From: Caulobacter sp.
GTDB lineage: Bacteria > Pseudomonadota > Alphaproteobacteria > Caulobacterales > Caulobacteraceae
Direction of reading: 5' to 3'
NCBI RefSeq assembly: GCF_017744445.1
Contig: NZ_JAGIBH010000013.1
Coordinates: 62,001 to 126,000, forward strand
Length of the DNA stretch: 64,000 bases
The translations under genes and the position numbers were made by a program. The notes beneath the pieces were generated by a model, which saw nothing but the letters and a program-made list of their open reading frames with translations, ran no database searches and was not told the origin of the DNA. Shown here piece after piece: positions 44,207-51,217 of this stretch; the first letter of the stretch is position 1, and each line of letters opens with the position of its first letter.

Positions 44207-44622
44207 GAGAGTGCCTCCCCCGGCGCACTGAGATGGCGCCCTTGAGGAGACTTATCCGACCAGTTCGTGACGTTGTCAAGAATTGGTAATGCCACTTGTG
44301 AGAATGGGGCGACCACTTGGTCAGGCCAAACCTCAGGATGCGGGTACCGACCGCGCGATGGAAGCGCATCCAGTGGTAAAATAACTTGATAAGCGAGAAA
44401 CCCAGGAAAAACTTGGTCGTCCGTGCGCATTTCGGGTGTGCTCAAGCTGGGTGGTCAGACAAGGTCATTTGTCCGACCAATGGTATGACCAGATTGCTCG
44501 GCTGGCATGACCGCCGCCCAAAGCGCCCGCGCACGGGAGCGCGCATTTAAAGGAAGCGTAATTGGCGGGTGTCGCGCGGGCTCGCTAAGAACGGTGTTCT
44601 AGACACGAGGAGTTCTTCCCCC
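44207..44622. promoter_or_regulatory. Divergent intergenic region with a cluster of TGGTC/GACCA dyads
   Basis: Between the TonB receptor and AIM24-type gene. TGGTCAGACAA (44452-44462) and TTGTCCGACCA (44469-44479) are inverted copies with one mismatch. TGGTATGACCA (44481-44491) is a perfect TGGT/ACCA dyad. TTGGTCAGGCCAA (44317-44329) has TTGG/CCAA arms. TGGTnnnACCA is typical of GntR/FadR-type operators. No regulator gene of that type is nearby. Confidence 0.5.
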
Positions 44623-45450
44623 ATGCCCAACAGTCCCTGGAGCCACACCCGCAGCGCCAGCGTCGCAGACGACATCGACTTCGAGATCAAGGGCGATGAC
44701 CTGCAGTTCGTCGAGATCGAGCTGGATCCGGGCGAGAGCGCTGTCGCCGAGGCCGGCGCCTTCGTGTGGAAGGACGCCAGCGTCCAGATGACCACCGTGT
44801 TCGGCGACGGCTCGGCCGATCAGGGCGGCGGCTTCATGGGCAAGCTGCTGGGCGCCGGCAAGCGCCTGGTTACCGGCGAGAGCCTGTTCACCACCGTCTT
44901 CACCCACCAGGGTCAGGGCAAGGCGCGCGTGGCCTTCGCCTCGCCGACGCCGGGTTCGATCCTGCCGCTGAACCTGGGCCAGCTGGGCGGGACGCTGATC
45001 TGCCAGAAGGACAGCTTCCTGGCCGCCGCCCGCGGGGTGTCGATCGGCATCCACTTCCAGAAGCGGATGATGACCGGCCTGTTTGGCGGCGAGGGTTTCA
45101 TCATGCAGCGCCTGGAAGGCGACGGCTGGGTGTTCGTGCAGATGGGCGGCGCCCTGGTCGAGCGCGAGCTGGCCCCGGGCGAGGAGCTGCACATCGATAC
45201 GGGGTGCCTGGCGGCCTACACGCCGGGCGTCGACTTCGACCTGGTCATGGCCGGCGGCGTCAAGAACGTGCTGTTCGGCGGCGAGGGGATGTTCTTCGCC
45301 CGCCTGCGCGGTCCGGGGAAGGTCTGGATCCAGTCGCTGCCGTTCTCGCGCCTGGCCGGCCGCATGTTGCAGGCCGCGCAGCACCAGGGCGGCAACCAGG
45401 GCGAAGGCTCGATCCTGGGCGGCCTGGGTCGGATGATCGACGGGAACTAG
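44623..45450 (+). CDS. AIM24 / TIGR00266-family protein
   Basis: 275 residues. The protein is a beta-rich trimeric-barrel type with typical segments: DDLQFVEIELDPGESAVAEA, GAFVWKDASVQMTTVFGDGS, PGSILPLNLGQLGGTLICQK and LGGLGR at the end. Gly-rich motif MGGALVERELAPGEELHIDT is the usual repeat half of this family. The family is widely distributed (mitochondrial Aim24 and bacterial YwlC-unrelated homologues) but has no defined reaction; roles in membrane organisation or transcript control have been suggested. The ATG at 44623 lies ten bases after GAGGAG; the open frame starts at 44569 without a ribosome site. It is divergent from the TonB receptor. Confidence 0.8.
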   Translation: MPNSPWSHTRSASVADDIDFEIKGDDLQFVEIELDPGESAVAEAGAFVWKDASVQMTTVFGDGSADQGGGFMGKLLGAGKRLVTGESLFTTVFTHQGQGKARVAFASPTPGSILPLNLGQLGGTLICQKDSFLAAARGVSIGIHFQKRMMTGLFGGEGFIMQRLEGDGWVFVQMGGALVERELAPGEELHIDTGCLAAYTPGVDFDLVMAGGVKNVLFGGEGMFFARLRGPGKVWIQSLPFSRLAGRMLQAAQHQGGNQGEGSILGGLGRMIDGN

Positions 45451-45458
45451 GCCGGTTT

Positions 45459-45584
45459 CCTTCTCCCCTTGCGGGAGAAGGTGTCAGCGTAGCTGACGGA
45501 TGAGGGGTTGAAAGGCTTGTCCGATAGGGCGGCGCGACCCCTCACCCGACCCTTCGGGTCACCCTCTCCCGCAAGGGGAGAGGG
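45459..45584. repeat. Intergenic inverted-repeat element (CTCCCCTTGCGGGAG type)
   Basis: Left arm 45459-45483 and right arm 45560-45584 are inverted copies over 25 bp with two mismatches. A second inner pair follows (45498-45510 with 45535-45547). Each arm folds as CTCCC..GGGAG. The core AGCGTAGCTGACGGATGAGG resembles a widely dispersed proteobacterial palindromic element. It fills the space between the convergent AIM24 and chorismate mutase genes. Confidence 0.8.
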
Positions 45585-45592
45585 AAGGGCTT

Positions 45593-45922
45593 CTAGCCCT
45601 TGGTCTTGTCCCAGCTGTCGTATTCGTAGGCGATGCAGCGGTCGATCAGCGTGCGCCACACCGGCTCGGCGATGGCTTCCGACAGGCCGGACGCGCGGGC
45701 GGAGGCTTTGACCTTCTCCACCACGTCCTCGATCCGCGCGCGGTCGAACACCTTGGAGCGGTCGGCCTTGATGCGGGCGGCGGCGTCCATGAAGCCCTGA
45801 CGCTCGGTCAGGAGCTGGACCAGGGCCCGGTCCAGGGCGTCCACGCCCTGGCGCACATCGGCCATGGTCTGGCAGTCGGCGGGAGCGAGGTGCTCGTCGA
45901 CTGTGAGAGTCGTGATTTTCAT
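45593..45922 (-). CDS. Chorismate mutase, AroQ class (type II)
   Basis: 109 residues, all alpha-helical. The hallmark is MADVRQGVDALDRALVQLLT, the 'lR..Id.iD..lv.Ll..R' first helix of AroQ enzymes with Arg and Asp of the active site; AARIKADRSKVFDRARIEDV carries the Lys/Arg that bind chorismate. VWRTLIDRCIAYEYDSWDK ends the last helix. It converts chorismate to prephenate for Phe/Tyr synthesis. The stop is next to an inverted-repeat element, and ATG 45922 has AGGAG six bases upstream. In some bacteria this family is a salicylate-type isochorismate-pyruvate lyase, which cannot be excluded. Confidence 0.8.
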   Translation of the reverse strand: MKITTLTVDEHLAPADCQTMADVRQGVDALDRALVQLLTERQGFMDAAARIKADRSKVFDRARIEDVVEKVKASARASGLSEAIAEPVWRTLIDRCIAYEYDSWDKTKG

Positions 45923-45970
45923 GGGCTCCTTTAAGCCGGTTCCGGCGACAGAAACCAGAGCCGTAGGAGC

Positions 45971-46927
45971 TTAAATCCCGGACCCGTTGTCCATTGTCAG
46001 CAGGGCGGCTTCGTGCGCCTCGGCCTCTGTGCGCAGCCAGGTCACGAAGGCCTTCACCTGGGGCAGGCGCCCCTTGGCCTTGGGGTGGACGACGTAATAG
46101 GCGAAGTCGACCGCCGTCGAGGCCTCGAACGGGATCACCAGGCGGCCGGAATCGAGGTCTGCCTGGGCCAGGGTGCGCTTGGCCAGCGCGATGCCGCGGC
46201 CGTTGGCGGCGGCCTCGATGACCAGGCTGGACTGGTTGAAGCGCGGGCCGCGCGCGCCGTCGACGCCCTTGATGCCGCGCGCGGCCAGCCACATCGCCCA
46301 GTCGGGGCAGCTGTCGTCGGCGTCGGGCGAGCCGTCGTGCAGCAGGATATGGTGGGCCAGGTCCTCGGGGCGCTCCAGGGCGTTGGCTTCCAGCAGCTCG
46401 GGGCTGGCGACCGGCACGACGGTCTCGTGCATCAGCCGGATGACCTCCAAGCCCGGATACCGGCCCGAGCCGTAGCGGATGGCCATGTCGACCTCGCCCG
46501 TGGCGAAGTCCACGACCTCCATGCCGGCCGACAGCCAGACATCGACCTGCGGATGGGCCTGCTCGAACTTGCCCAGGCGCGGCACCAGCCACTTGGCGGC
46601 GAACGAGGGGGCGGCGGTTAGGGTCAGGCGGCGACCGTCGACGGCGGCGGTCAGCAGGGAGGCGGCCTCGGCCAGGCGGTCGAAGGCCTCGCGCAGGGCG
46701 GGCAGGGCGGTCTGGGCGGCGTCGGTCAGCAGCAGGCCCTTGGGCGTGCGCTTGAACAGGGCCGCGCCGACATAGTCCTCCAGATTCTGGATCTGCTGGC
46801 TGACGGCGCCGGGCGTCACCGACAGCTCGTCGGCGGCGCGGCTGAAGTTCAGGTGGCGGGCGGCGGCCTCGAAAGCGCGCAGCGCGTTCAGCGGCGGCAG
46901 GCGGCGGCGCTCGTTGGGTCTTTCCAT
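45971..46927 (-). CDS. LysR-family transcriptional regulator (GcvA-like)
   Basis: 318 residues from ATG 46927. The frame opens to 47050, but the first 41 codons are Lys/Arg-rich and lie in the leader of the sulfur operon. The HTH is LPPLNALRAFEAAARHLNFS followed by ADELSVTPGAVSQQIQNLED, a GcvA-type version. The effector domain has FAAKWLVPRLGKFEQAHPQV and LIHDGSPD-like HILLHDGSPDADD, typical of the GcvA/AmpR group. It is divergent from the sulfate-assimilation operon, so it is a candidate regulator of it, although CysB-type regulators would be the classical choice. The autoregulated site was not located. Confidence 0.82.
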   Translation of the reverse strand: MERPNERRRLPPLNALRAFEAAARHLNFSRAADELSVTPGAVSQQIQNLEDYVGAALFKRTPKGLLLTDAAQTALPALREAFDRLAEAASLLTAAVDGRRLTLTAAPSFAAKWLVPRLGKFEQAHPQVDVWLSAGMEVVDFATGEVDMAIRYGSGRYPGLEVIRLMHETVVPVASPELLEANALERPEDLAHHILLHDGSPDADDSCPDWAMWLAARGIKGVDGARGPRFNQSSLVIEAAANGRGIALAKRTLAQADLDSGRLVIPFEASTAVDFAYYVVHPKAKGRLPQVKAFVTWLRTEAEAHEAALLTMDNGSGI

Positions 46928-47035
46928 GAGTTTTACTGAACGCCCCGGCAGAAGTCCTTGTTTGCGAATTGAGCCCTTCGCGACGACTTTGCAAGCGTTC
47001 GCTGACGGATAGGCCCTTTTCGTCGGCGGGCGCTT

Positions 47036-47064
47036 GCGGGGTCGTCTCATAGGGACGACCCCGC
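47036..47064 (+). promoter_or_regulatory. Leader hairpin before the sulfate-assimilation operon
   Basis: Eleven-base perfect stem GCGGGGTCGTC (47036-47046) and GACGACCCCGC (47054-47064), 7-base loop, 52 bp before the cobA start. It is too GC-rich and short for a recognised riboswitch. It could be a regulator-binding dyad, an attenuator or an mRNA-stability element. Confidence 0.45.
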
Positions 47065-47116
47065 GTTGCGTTCTACCGTTTTATTCCAAGCGGCCTGATA
47101 GAGGTTCTTAAAGCCC

Positions 47117-47962
47117 ATGGCCCGCCAGCCGGTCCGTCGCAGCAGCAAGCCCGGTCTCGTCGTTGTTGGCGGGACGCGGGCCAATCGTGCGCTCGGCGCC
47201 GTGTGGCTCGTGGGCGCCGGTCCTGGCGATCCGGACCTCCTGACCTTCCGCGCCTTCAACGCCCTGCGCGCCGCCGACGTGGTGGTGCATGACGGTCTGG
47301 TCTCCGACGAGATCCTGGATCTGGCGCCCAGCCGCGCCCGCCGCATCAACGTGGCCAAGCGCAAGTCGCGCCACACCCTGCCACAGGACGACATCAACCA
47401 GCTGATCGTGGCCCTGGCTCTGGACGGCCTGAACGTGGTGCGCCTGAAGGGCGGCGATCCGTTCCTGTTCGGCCGTGGCGGCGAAGAGCTGGCCGCCTGC
47501 CGCGAAGCCGGCGTCGAGTGCCACGTGGTGCCCGGCGTCACCGCCGCCCTAGCCGCCAGCGCCGGCGCCGGCGCGCCGCTGACCCATCGCGGCGCGGCCC
47601 AAGCGGTTACCTTCGTCACCGGCCACGCCGCGCATGGCGAGCCGGACCTGGACTGGGTCTCGCTGGCCCGTCCGAACCAGACCGTCGTCGTCTATATGGG
47701 CGTCTCGACCGCCGGCCTGATCGCCGAGCGCCTGACCGCTGCCGGCCGCGCGGGCTCGACCCCGGCCCTGGTCGTCGAGAACGCCAGCCGCGCCGACGAG
47801 CGCCGCATCCTCACCACGCTGTCGGGCTTGGCCGAAGCCGCGCAGGGCGTTAAGGGCCCCGCGCTGTTGATGGTCGGCGAGTCGATGGCCATGGCCGACA
47901 CCGTGCCGGTGATCGACCCGATTTCCCAAACCGCCCTGTTCGAGCGGAGCTCGCGTTCATGA
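47117..47962 (+). CDS. cobA: Uroporphyrinogen-III C-methyltransferase (SUMT), sirohaem synthesis
   Basis: 281 residues. The tetrapyrrole methyltransferase motifs are clear: VWLVGAGPGDPDLLTFRAFN at the N-terminus (P-loop-like 'VGaGPGdpdLLTlka'), VVVHDGLVSDEIL, NVVRLKGGDPFLFGRGGEEL and VECHVVPGVTAALAA with the SAM-binding 'GvsSa' region. Uroporphyrinogen III receives two methyl groups from SAM to give precorrin-2 for sirohaem. In this operon the product is needed by the sulfite reductase two genes on. It starts the operon. The dehydrogenase/ferrochelatase half of CysG is absent, so those steps are encoded elsewhere. The start GTG/ATG choice follows AAAGCCC; it overlaps the DUF2849 gene by four bases. 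Confidence 0.9.
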   Translation: MARQPVRRSSKPGLVVVGGTRANRALGAVWLVGAGPGDPDLLTFRAFNALRAADVVVHDGLVSDEILDLAPSRARRINVAKRKSRHTLPQDDINQLIVALALDGLNVVRLKGGDPFLFGRGGEELAACREAGVECHVVPGVTAALAASAGAGAPLTHRGAAQAVTFVTGHAAHGEPDLDWVSLARPNQTVVVYMGVSTAGLIAERLTAAGRAGSTPALVVENASRADERRILTTLSGLAEAAQGVKGPALLMVGESMAMADTVPVIDPISQTALFERSSRS

Positions 47963-48324
47963 AAGCTATCGTCGCCAACCGCCTGCTCGACGGTGACGTC
48001 GTGTTCTGGAAGGCCGGCCAGTGGGTCGAGCGCTTCGGGGACGCACAGCTGTTCGACGAAGCCGCCGAGGCCGAGCTGGAAGCCGCCGTCGCCACGGGCA
48101 AGGGCCAGTCGACCGTCGTCGTCGACGTCTATCCGATCGACCTGACCCCGTCGGAAGGCCACTGGGCGCCGGTCAGCTACCGCGAGCGCATCCGCGCGCT
48201 GGGCCCCACCAACGAACTCACGCATGGCAAGCAGGCCGAGGGCGGCGACGTCGTCGAGGCCCTGCGTCACGCCTCGGGCGCGGCGCGCTCGACCGGCCGC
48301 GTCGACCTGATCCGCAGGAAGTAG
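47959..48324 (+). CDS. DUF2849 protein of sulfite-reduction operon
   Basis: 121 residues, overlapping cobA by ATGA and four bases from the reductase start. The opening is typical of the family: MKAIVANRLLDGDVVFWKAG, then WVERFGDAQLFDEAAEAELE. The usual context of DUF2849 is exactly this place, between cobA and an assimilatory sulfite/nitrite reductase, so it is likely a small accessory protein for electron transfer or assembly. The reaction is unknown. The C-terminus is Arg-rich (TGRVDLIRRK). Confidence 0.82.
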   Translation: MKAIVANRLLDGDVVFWKAGQWVERFGDAQLFDEAAEAELEAAVATGKGQSTVVVDVYPIDLTPSEGHWAPVSYRERIRALGPTNELTHGKQAEGGDVVEALRHASGAARSTGRVDLIRRK

Positions 48325-48328
48325 AGCG

Positions 48329-49987
48329 ATGTACCAGTACGACATCATCGACAAAGAGTTCCTGCAGGACCGCTCGAACGAGTTTCGCGGCCAGGTCGCC
48401 CGCCGTCTGGCCGGCGAGCTGACCGAGGACCAGTTCAAGCCGCTGCGCCTGATGAACGGCCTTTATCTGCAATTGCACGCCTACATGCTGCGGGTGGCGG
48501 TGCCGTACGGTTCGCTGAACCCGGCCCAGGTGCGCCGCCTGGCCGAGATCGCCCGCGACTACGACAAGGGCTATGGCCACTTCACAACGCGCCAGAACAT
48601 CCAGTTCAACTGGATCAAGCTGAAGGATGCGCCCGACATCCTGGACAAGCTGGCGGAAGTGGACCTGCACGCCATCCAGACCAGCGGCAACTGCATCCGC
48701 AACACCACGTCGGATCCGTATGCCGGCGCGACGTCGGAAGAGGTCGACGATCCGCGCGTGTGGTCGGAAGTGATCCGCCAGTGGTCGACCCTGCACCCGG
48801 AATTCTCGTTCCTGCCGCGCAAGTTCAAGATCGCCATCACCGCCTCGGCCAAGGACCGCACGGCGGCTAAGGTGCACGACATTGGCCTGCTGATGCGCCA
48901 GGGCCGTGACGGCCAGCTGGGCTTCGAAGTGATCGTCGGCGGCGGGCAGGGGCGTACGCCCTATGTCGGCCCGACCATCAAGGAGTTCCTGCCGACCGAC
49001 CGGCTGCTGAGCTACCTGGAAGCGATCCTGCGCGTCTACAATCGCCACGGCCGCCGCGACAACATCTACAAGGCCCGCATCAAGATCCTGGTCGCCGCCC
49101 TGGGCGCCGAGGAGTTCGCCAAGCAGGTACAGGAAGAGTGGGAAAAGATCGACGCCGAGCGCGCCGACCTGCCCGCCGCCGAGCTGGCCCGCATCCGCGC
49201 CTCGTTCGCCCAGACCCCGTTCGAGACCCTGCCGGCCCGTTCGGAAGCGTTCGAAATGGCCAAGGCCAAGGACAGCGCCTTCGCCCGCTTCGTGCGCAAC
49301 AACGTCCGCGCCCACAAGCAGCCGGGCTATGCGATCGTCGAGATCTCGCTGAAGGCCCAGGAGCAGACGCCGGGCGACGCCACGACCGAGCAACTGAACG
49401 TCGTCGCAGACCTGGCCGAGCGTTATGGCTTCAACGACGTTCGGGTGACCCACGCCCAGAACCTGGTCTTGCCGCACATCAAGCTGGACGACCTGCCGAC
49501 CGTGTTCGCGGCGCTGCAGGCCAAGGGTCTGGCCACGGCCAATATCGACCTGATCAGCGACATCATCGCCTGCCCGGGCCTGGACTATTGCGCTCTTGCG
49601 AACGCCCGCGCGATCCCGATCGCCCAGGACATCGCCCGCCAGTTCGCCGACCTGGATCGCGCCGAGAATGTGGGTGAGCTGAAGATCAAGATCAGCGGCT
49701 GCATCAACGCCTGCGGTCACCACCACGTCGCCCACATCGGCGTGCTGGGCGTCGATAAGAAGGGCGAGGAATTCTACCAGCTGTCGCTGGGCGGCTCGGG
49801 CGCGGAAGACGCCTCGATCGGCAAGATCCTGGGCCCGGCGCTGCCGGCGGACAAGGTCGCGACCGCTGTCGACCAGCTGGTCGGCGCCTATCTCACCGTC
49901 CGCACCGACGGCGAGCGCTTCCTCGACACCTATCGCCGCGTCGGCCTCGAGCCCTTCAAGGAGGCTGTCTATGCCCAAGCTGATTGA
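48329..49987 (+). CDS. cysI: Assimilatory sulfite reductase haemoprotein (CysI/NirA type)
   Basis: 552 residues with the duplicated ferredoxin-like plus sirohaem/4Fe-4S layout. GHFTTRQNIQFNWIKLKDAP is the N-terminal 'H.TTRqnfqf' Arg-rich substrate loop, and NCIRNTTSDPYAG follows. The cluster ligands are Cys415 and Cys421 (CPGLDYC) and Cys458 and Cys462 (CINAC), the C-x5-C...C-x3-C pattern. It reduces sulfite to sulfide with six electrons, the last step before cysteine synthesis. Nitrite reductases of the same fold look similar, but cysH in the operon favours sulfite. The partner flavoprotein is not here, so ferredoxin or another donor is likely. The DUF934 ATG lies 17 bp inside its end. Confidence 0.88.
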   Translation: MYQYDIIDKEFLQDRSNEFRGQVARRLAGELTEDQFKPLRLMNGLYLQLHAYMLRVAVPYGSLNPAQVRRLAEIARDYDKGYGHFTTRQNIQFNWIKLKDAPDILDKLAEVDLHAIQTSGNCIRNTTSDPYAGATSEEVDDPRVWSEVIRQWSTLHPEFSFLPRKFKIAITASAKDRTAAKVHDIGLLMRQGRDGQLGFEVIVGGGQGRTPYVGPTIKEFLPTDRLLSYLEAILRVYNRHGRRDNIYKARIKILVAALGAEEFAKQVQEEWEKIDAERADLPAAELARIRASFAQTPFETLPARSEAFEMAKAKDSAFARFVRNNVRAHKQPGYAIVEISLKAQEQTPGDATTEQLNVVADLAERYGFNDVRVTHAQNLVLPHIKLDDLPTVFAALQAKGLATANIDLISDIIACPGLDYCALANARAIPIAQDIARQFADLDRAENVGELKIKISGCINACGHHHVAHIGVLGVDKKGEEFYQLSLGGSGAEDASIGKILGPALPADKVATAVDQLVGAYLTVRTDGERFLDTYRRVGLEPFKEAVYAQAD

Positions 49988-50477
49988 GCTGGCTAACGGC
50001 GAGGCCCGCTGGGCCGAGGACGCCTTCGTCAACGTCACCGATGAGGACGCCATCCCGGACTCGGGCGACGTGATCCTGTCCCTGGCCCGCTTCGAGGCCG
50101 AGGGCGACGCCCTGCTGTCGTCCAACAGCCGCCGCGTCGGCGTGCGCATCGAGTCCGACCAGGAGGTCGAGGTGCTGGCCTACGACCTGCCGCGCATCGC
50201 GGTGGTGGCCCTGGCCTTCCCGAAGTACCGCGACGGCCGCGCCTACACCTCGGCCCGCCTACTGCGCGAGCGCTTCAAGTACGAGGGCCAGATCCGCGCC
50301 GTCGGCGACGTGCTGCAGGAGCAGGCCGGCTTCATGGTCCGCTGCGGCTTCGACGCCTTCGAGCCGAACGATGGCGCGACGCCCGAGGCCTGGACCAAGG
50401 CCGCCAGCCGTTTCCGCCACGTCTATCAGCGCGCCGCGGATGACCGGACCGTCGCGTTCGAGGAAAGGGCCTCCTGA
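49971..50477 (+). CDS. DUF934 protein of the sulfite-reduction operon
   Basis: 168 residues, overlapping the reductase gene by 17 bp. The middle has VEVLAYDLPRIAVVALAFPK followed by YRDGRAYTSARLLRERFKYE, the core 'F..f.DGRgyS.ArlLR.r.gy.Ge' signature of DUF934. These proteins occur between CysI-type reductase and CysH and are thought to assist sulfite reduction; the biochemical role is not established. The acidic N-terminus is variable. Its TGA shares the final A with the ATG of cysH. Confidence 0.85.
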   Translation: MPKLIELANGEARWAEDAFVNVTDEDAIPDSGDVILSLARFEAEGDALLSSNSRRVGVRIESDQEVEVLAYDLPRIAVVALAFPKYRDGRAYTSARLLRERFKYEGQIRAVGDVLQEQAGFMVRCGFDAFEPNDGATPEAWTKAASRFRHVYQRAADDRTVAFEERAS

Positions 50478-51211
50478 TGGCGTACGACCAGATCGGCGGG
50501 ACCGCGGCAGGCCTCGCGGCCCGGCTGGGCGCCGAGCTGCGCGACGCCCATCCCCTGACCGTCCTCAAGGCGGCCTATGCCCATTTCGGCGACCGGCTGA
50601 CCCTGGTCTCGTCCTTCGGGGCCGAGTCCGCCGTGCTGCTGCACCTGGTCTCGCAGGTGTCGCCGACCATTCCGGTGCTGTTCCTCGACACTGGCATGCT
50701 GTTTGGCCAGACCCTGGACTACCGCAAGAACCTGGCCGCCAAGTTCGGCCTGACCGACGTGCGCGACCTGCGTCCGGCCTTTACGGACCTGGCGACCCAG
50801 GACCCCAACTCGGACCTGTGGCGCACCAGCGTCGACGGCTGCTGCCACATCCGCAAGGTGCTGCCGCTGGACCGCGCCCTGGGCGGCTTCGACGCCTGGA
50901 TCACCGGCCGCAAGCGCTTCCACGGCGGCGACCGCCTGAGCCTGCCCGTGGTCGAGGAGGCCGAGGGCAAGCTGAAGTTCAATCCGCTGGCCAACTGGTC
51001 GAAGGCCGAGCTGGACGCCTATGTCGCCGAGCACGACCTGCCGTCCCACCCGCTGGTGGAGCAGGGTTATGCCTCGATCGGCTGCTGGCCCTGCACCAAG
51101 CCGTCGGAAGACGGTCGCTCGGGTCGCTGGCAAGGCCAGGAAAAGACCGAGTGCGGCATCCATGTCGCCCGCGCCCCGGGCGCGGTCTCGAACGTGGGCG
51201 GGGATATCTAA
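50477..51211 (+). CDS. cysH: Phosphoadenylyl-/adenylyl-sulfate reductase
   Basis: 244 residues. The PP-loop-like opening is LVSSFGAESAVLLHLVSQVS, with VLFLDTGMLFGQTLDYR next. Cys122-Cys123 (DGCCHIRK) and Cys203/Cys206 (CWPC) are the four ligands of the [4Fe-4S] cluster found in APS reductases and iron-sulfur PAPS reductases. Cys226 in TECGIH is the catalytic cysteine that forms the sulfo-enzyme. It reduces activated sulfate to sulfite using thioredoxin. The cluster ligands point to APS or to both substrates. It is the last gene of the operon and ends 7 bp before the stop of the convergent acylase gene. Confidence 0.92.
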   Translation: MAYDQIGGTAAGLAARLGAELRDAHPLTVLKAAYAHFGDRLTLVSSFGAESAVLLHLVSQVSPTIPVLFLDTGMLFGQTLDYRKNLAAKFGLTDVRDLRPAFTDLATQDPNSDLWRTSVDGCCHIRKVLPLDRALGGFDAWITGRKRFHGGDRLSLPVVEEAEGKLKFNPLANWSKAELDAYVAEHDLPSHPLVEQGYASIGCWPCTKPSEDGRSGRWQGQEKTECGIHVARAPGAVSNVGGDI

Positions 51212-51217
51212 CCCCGC

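Noticed and set aside
47036..47064. SAM or cobalamin riboswitch before cobA
   Set aside because: The stem is simple and the conserved cores of those riboswitches are not visible in the 189-bp leader.
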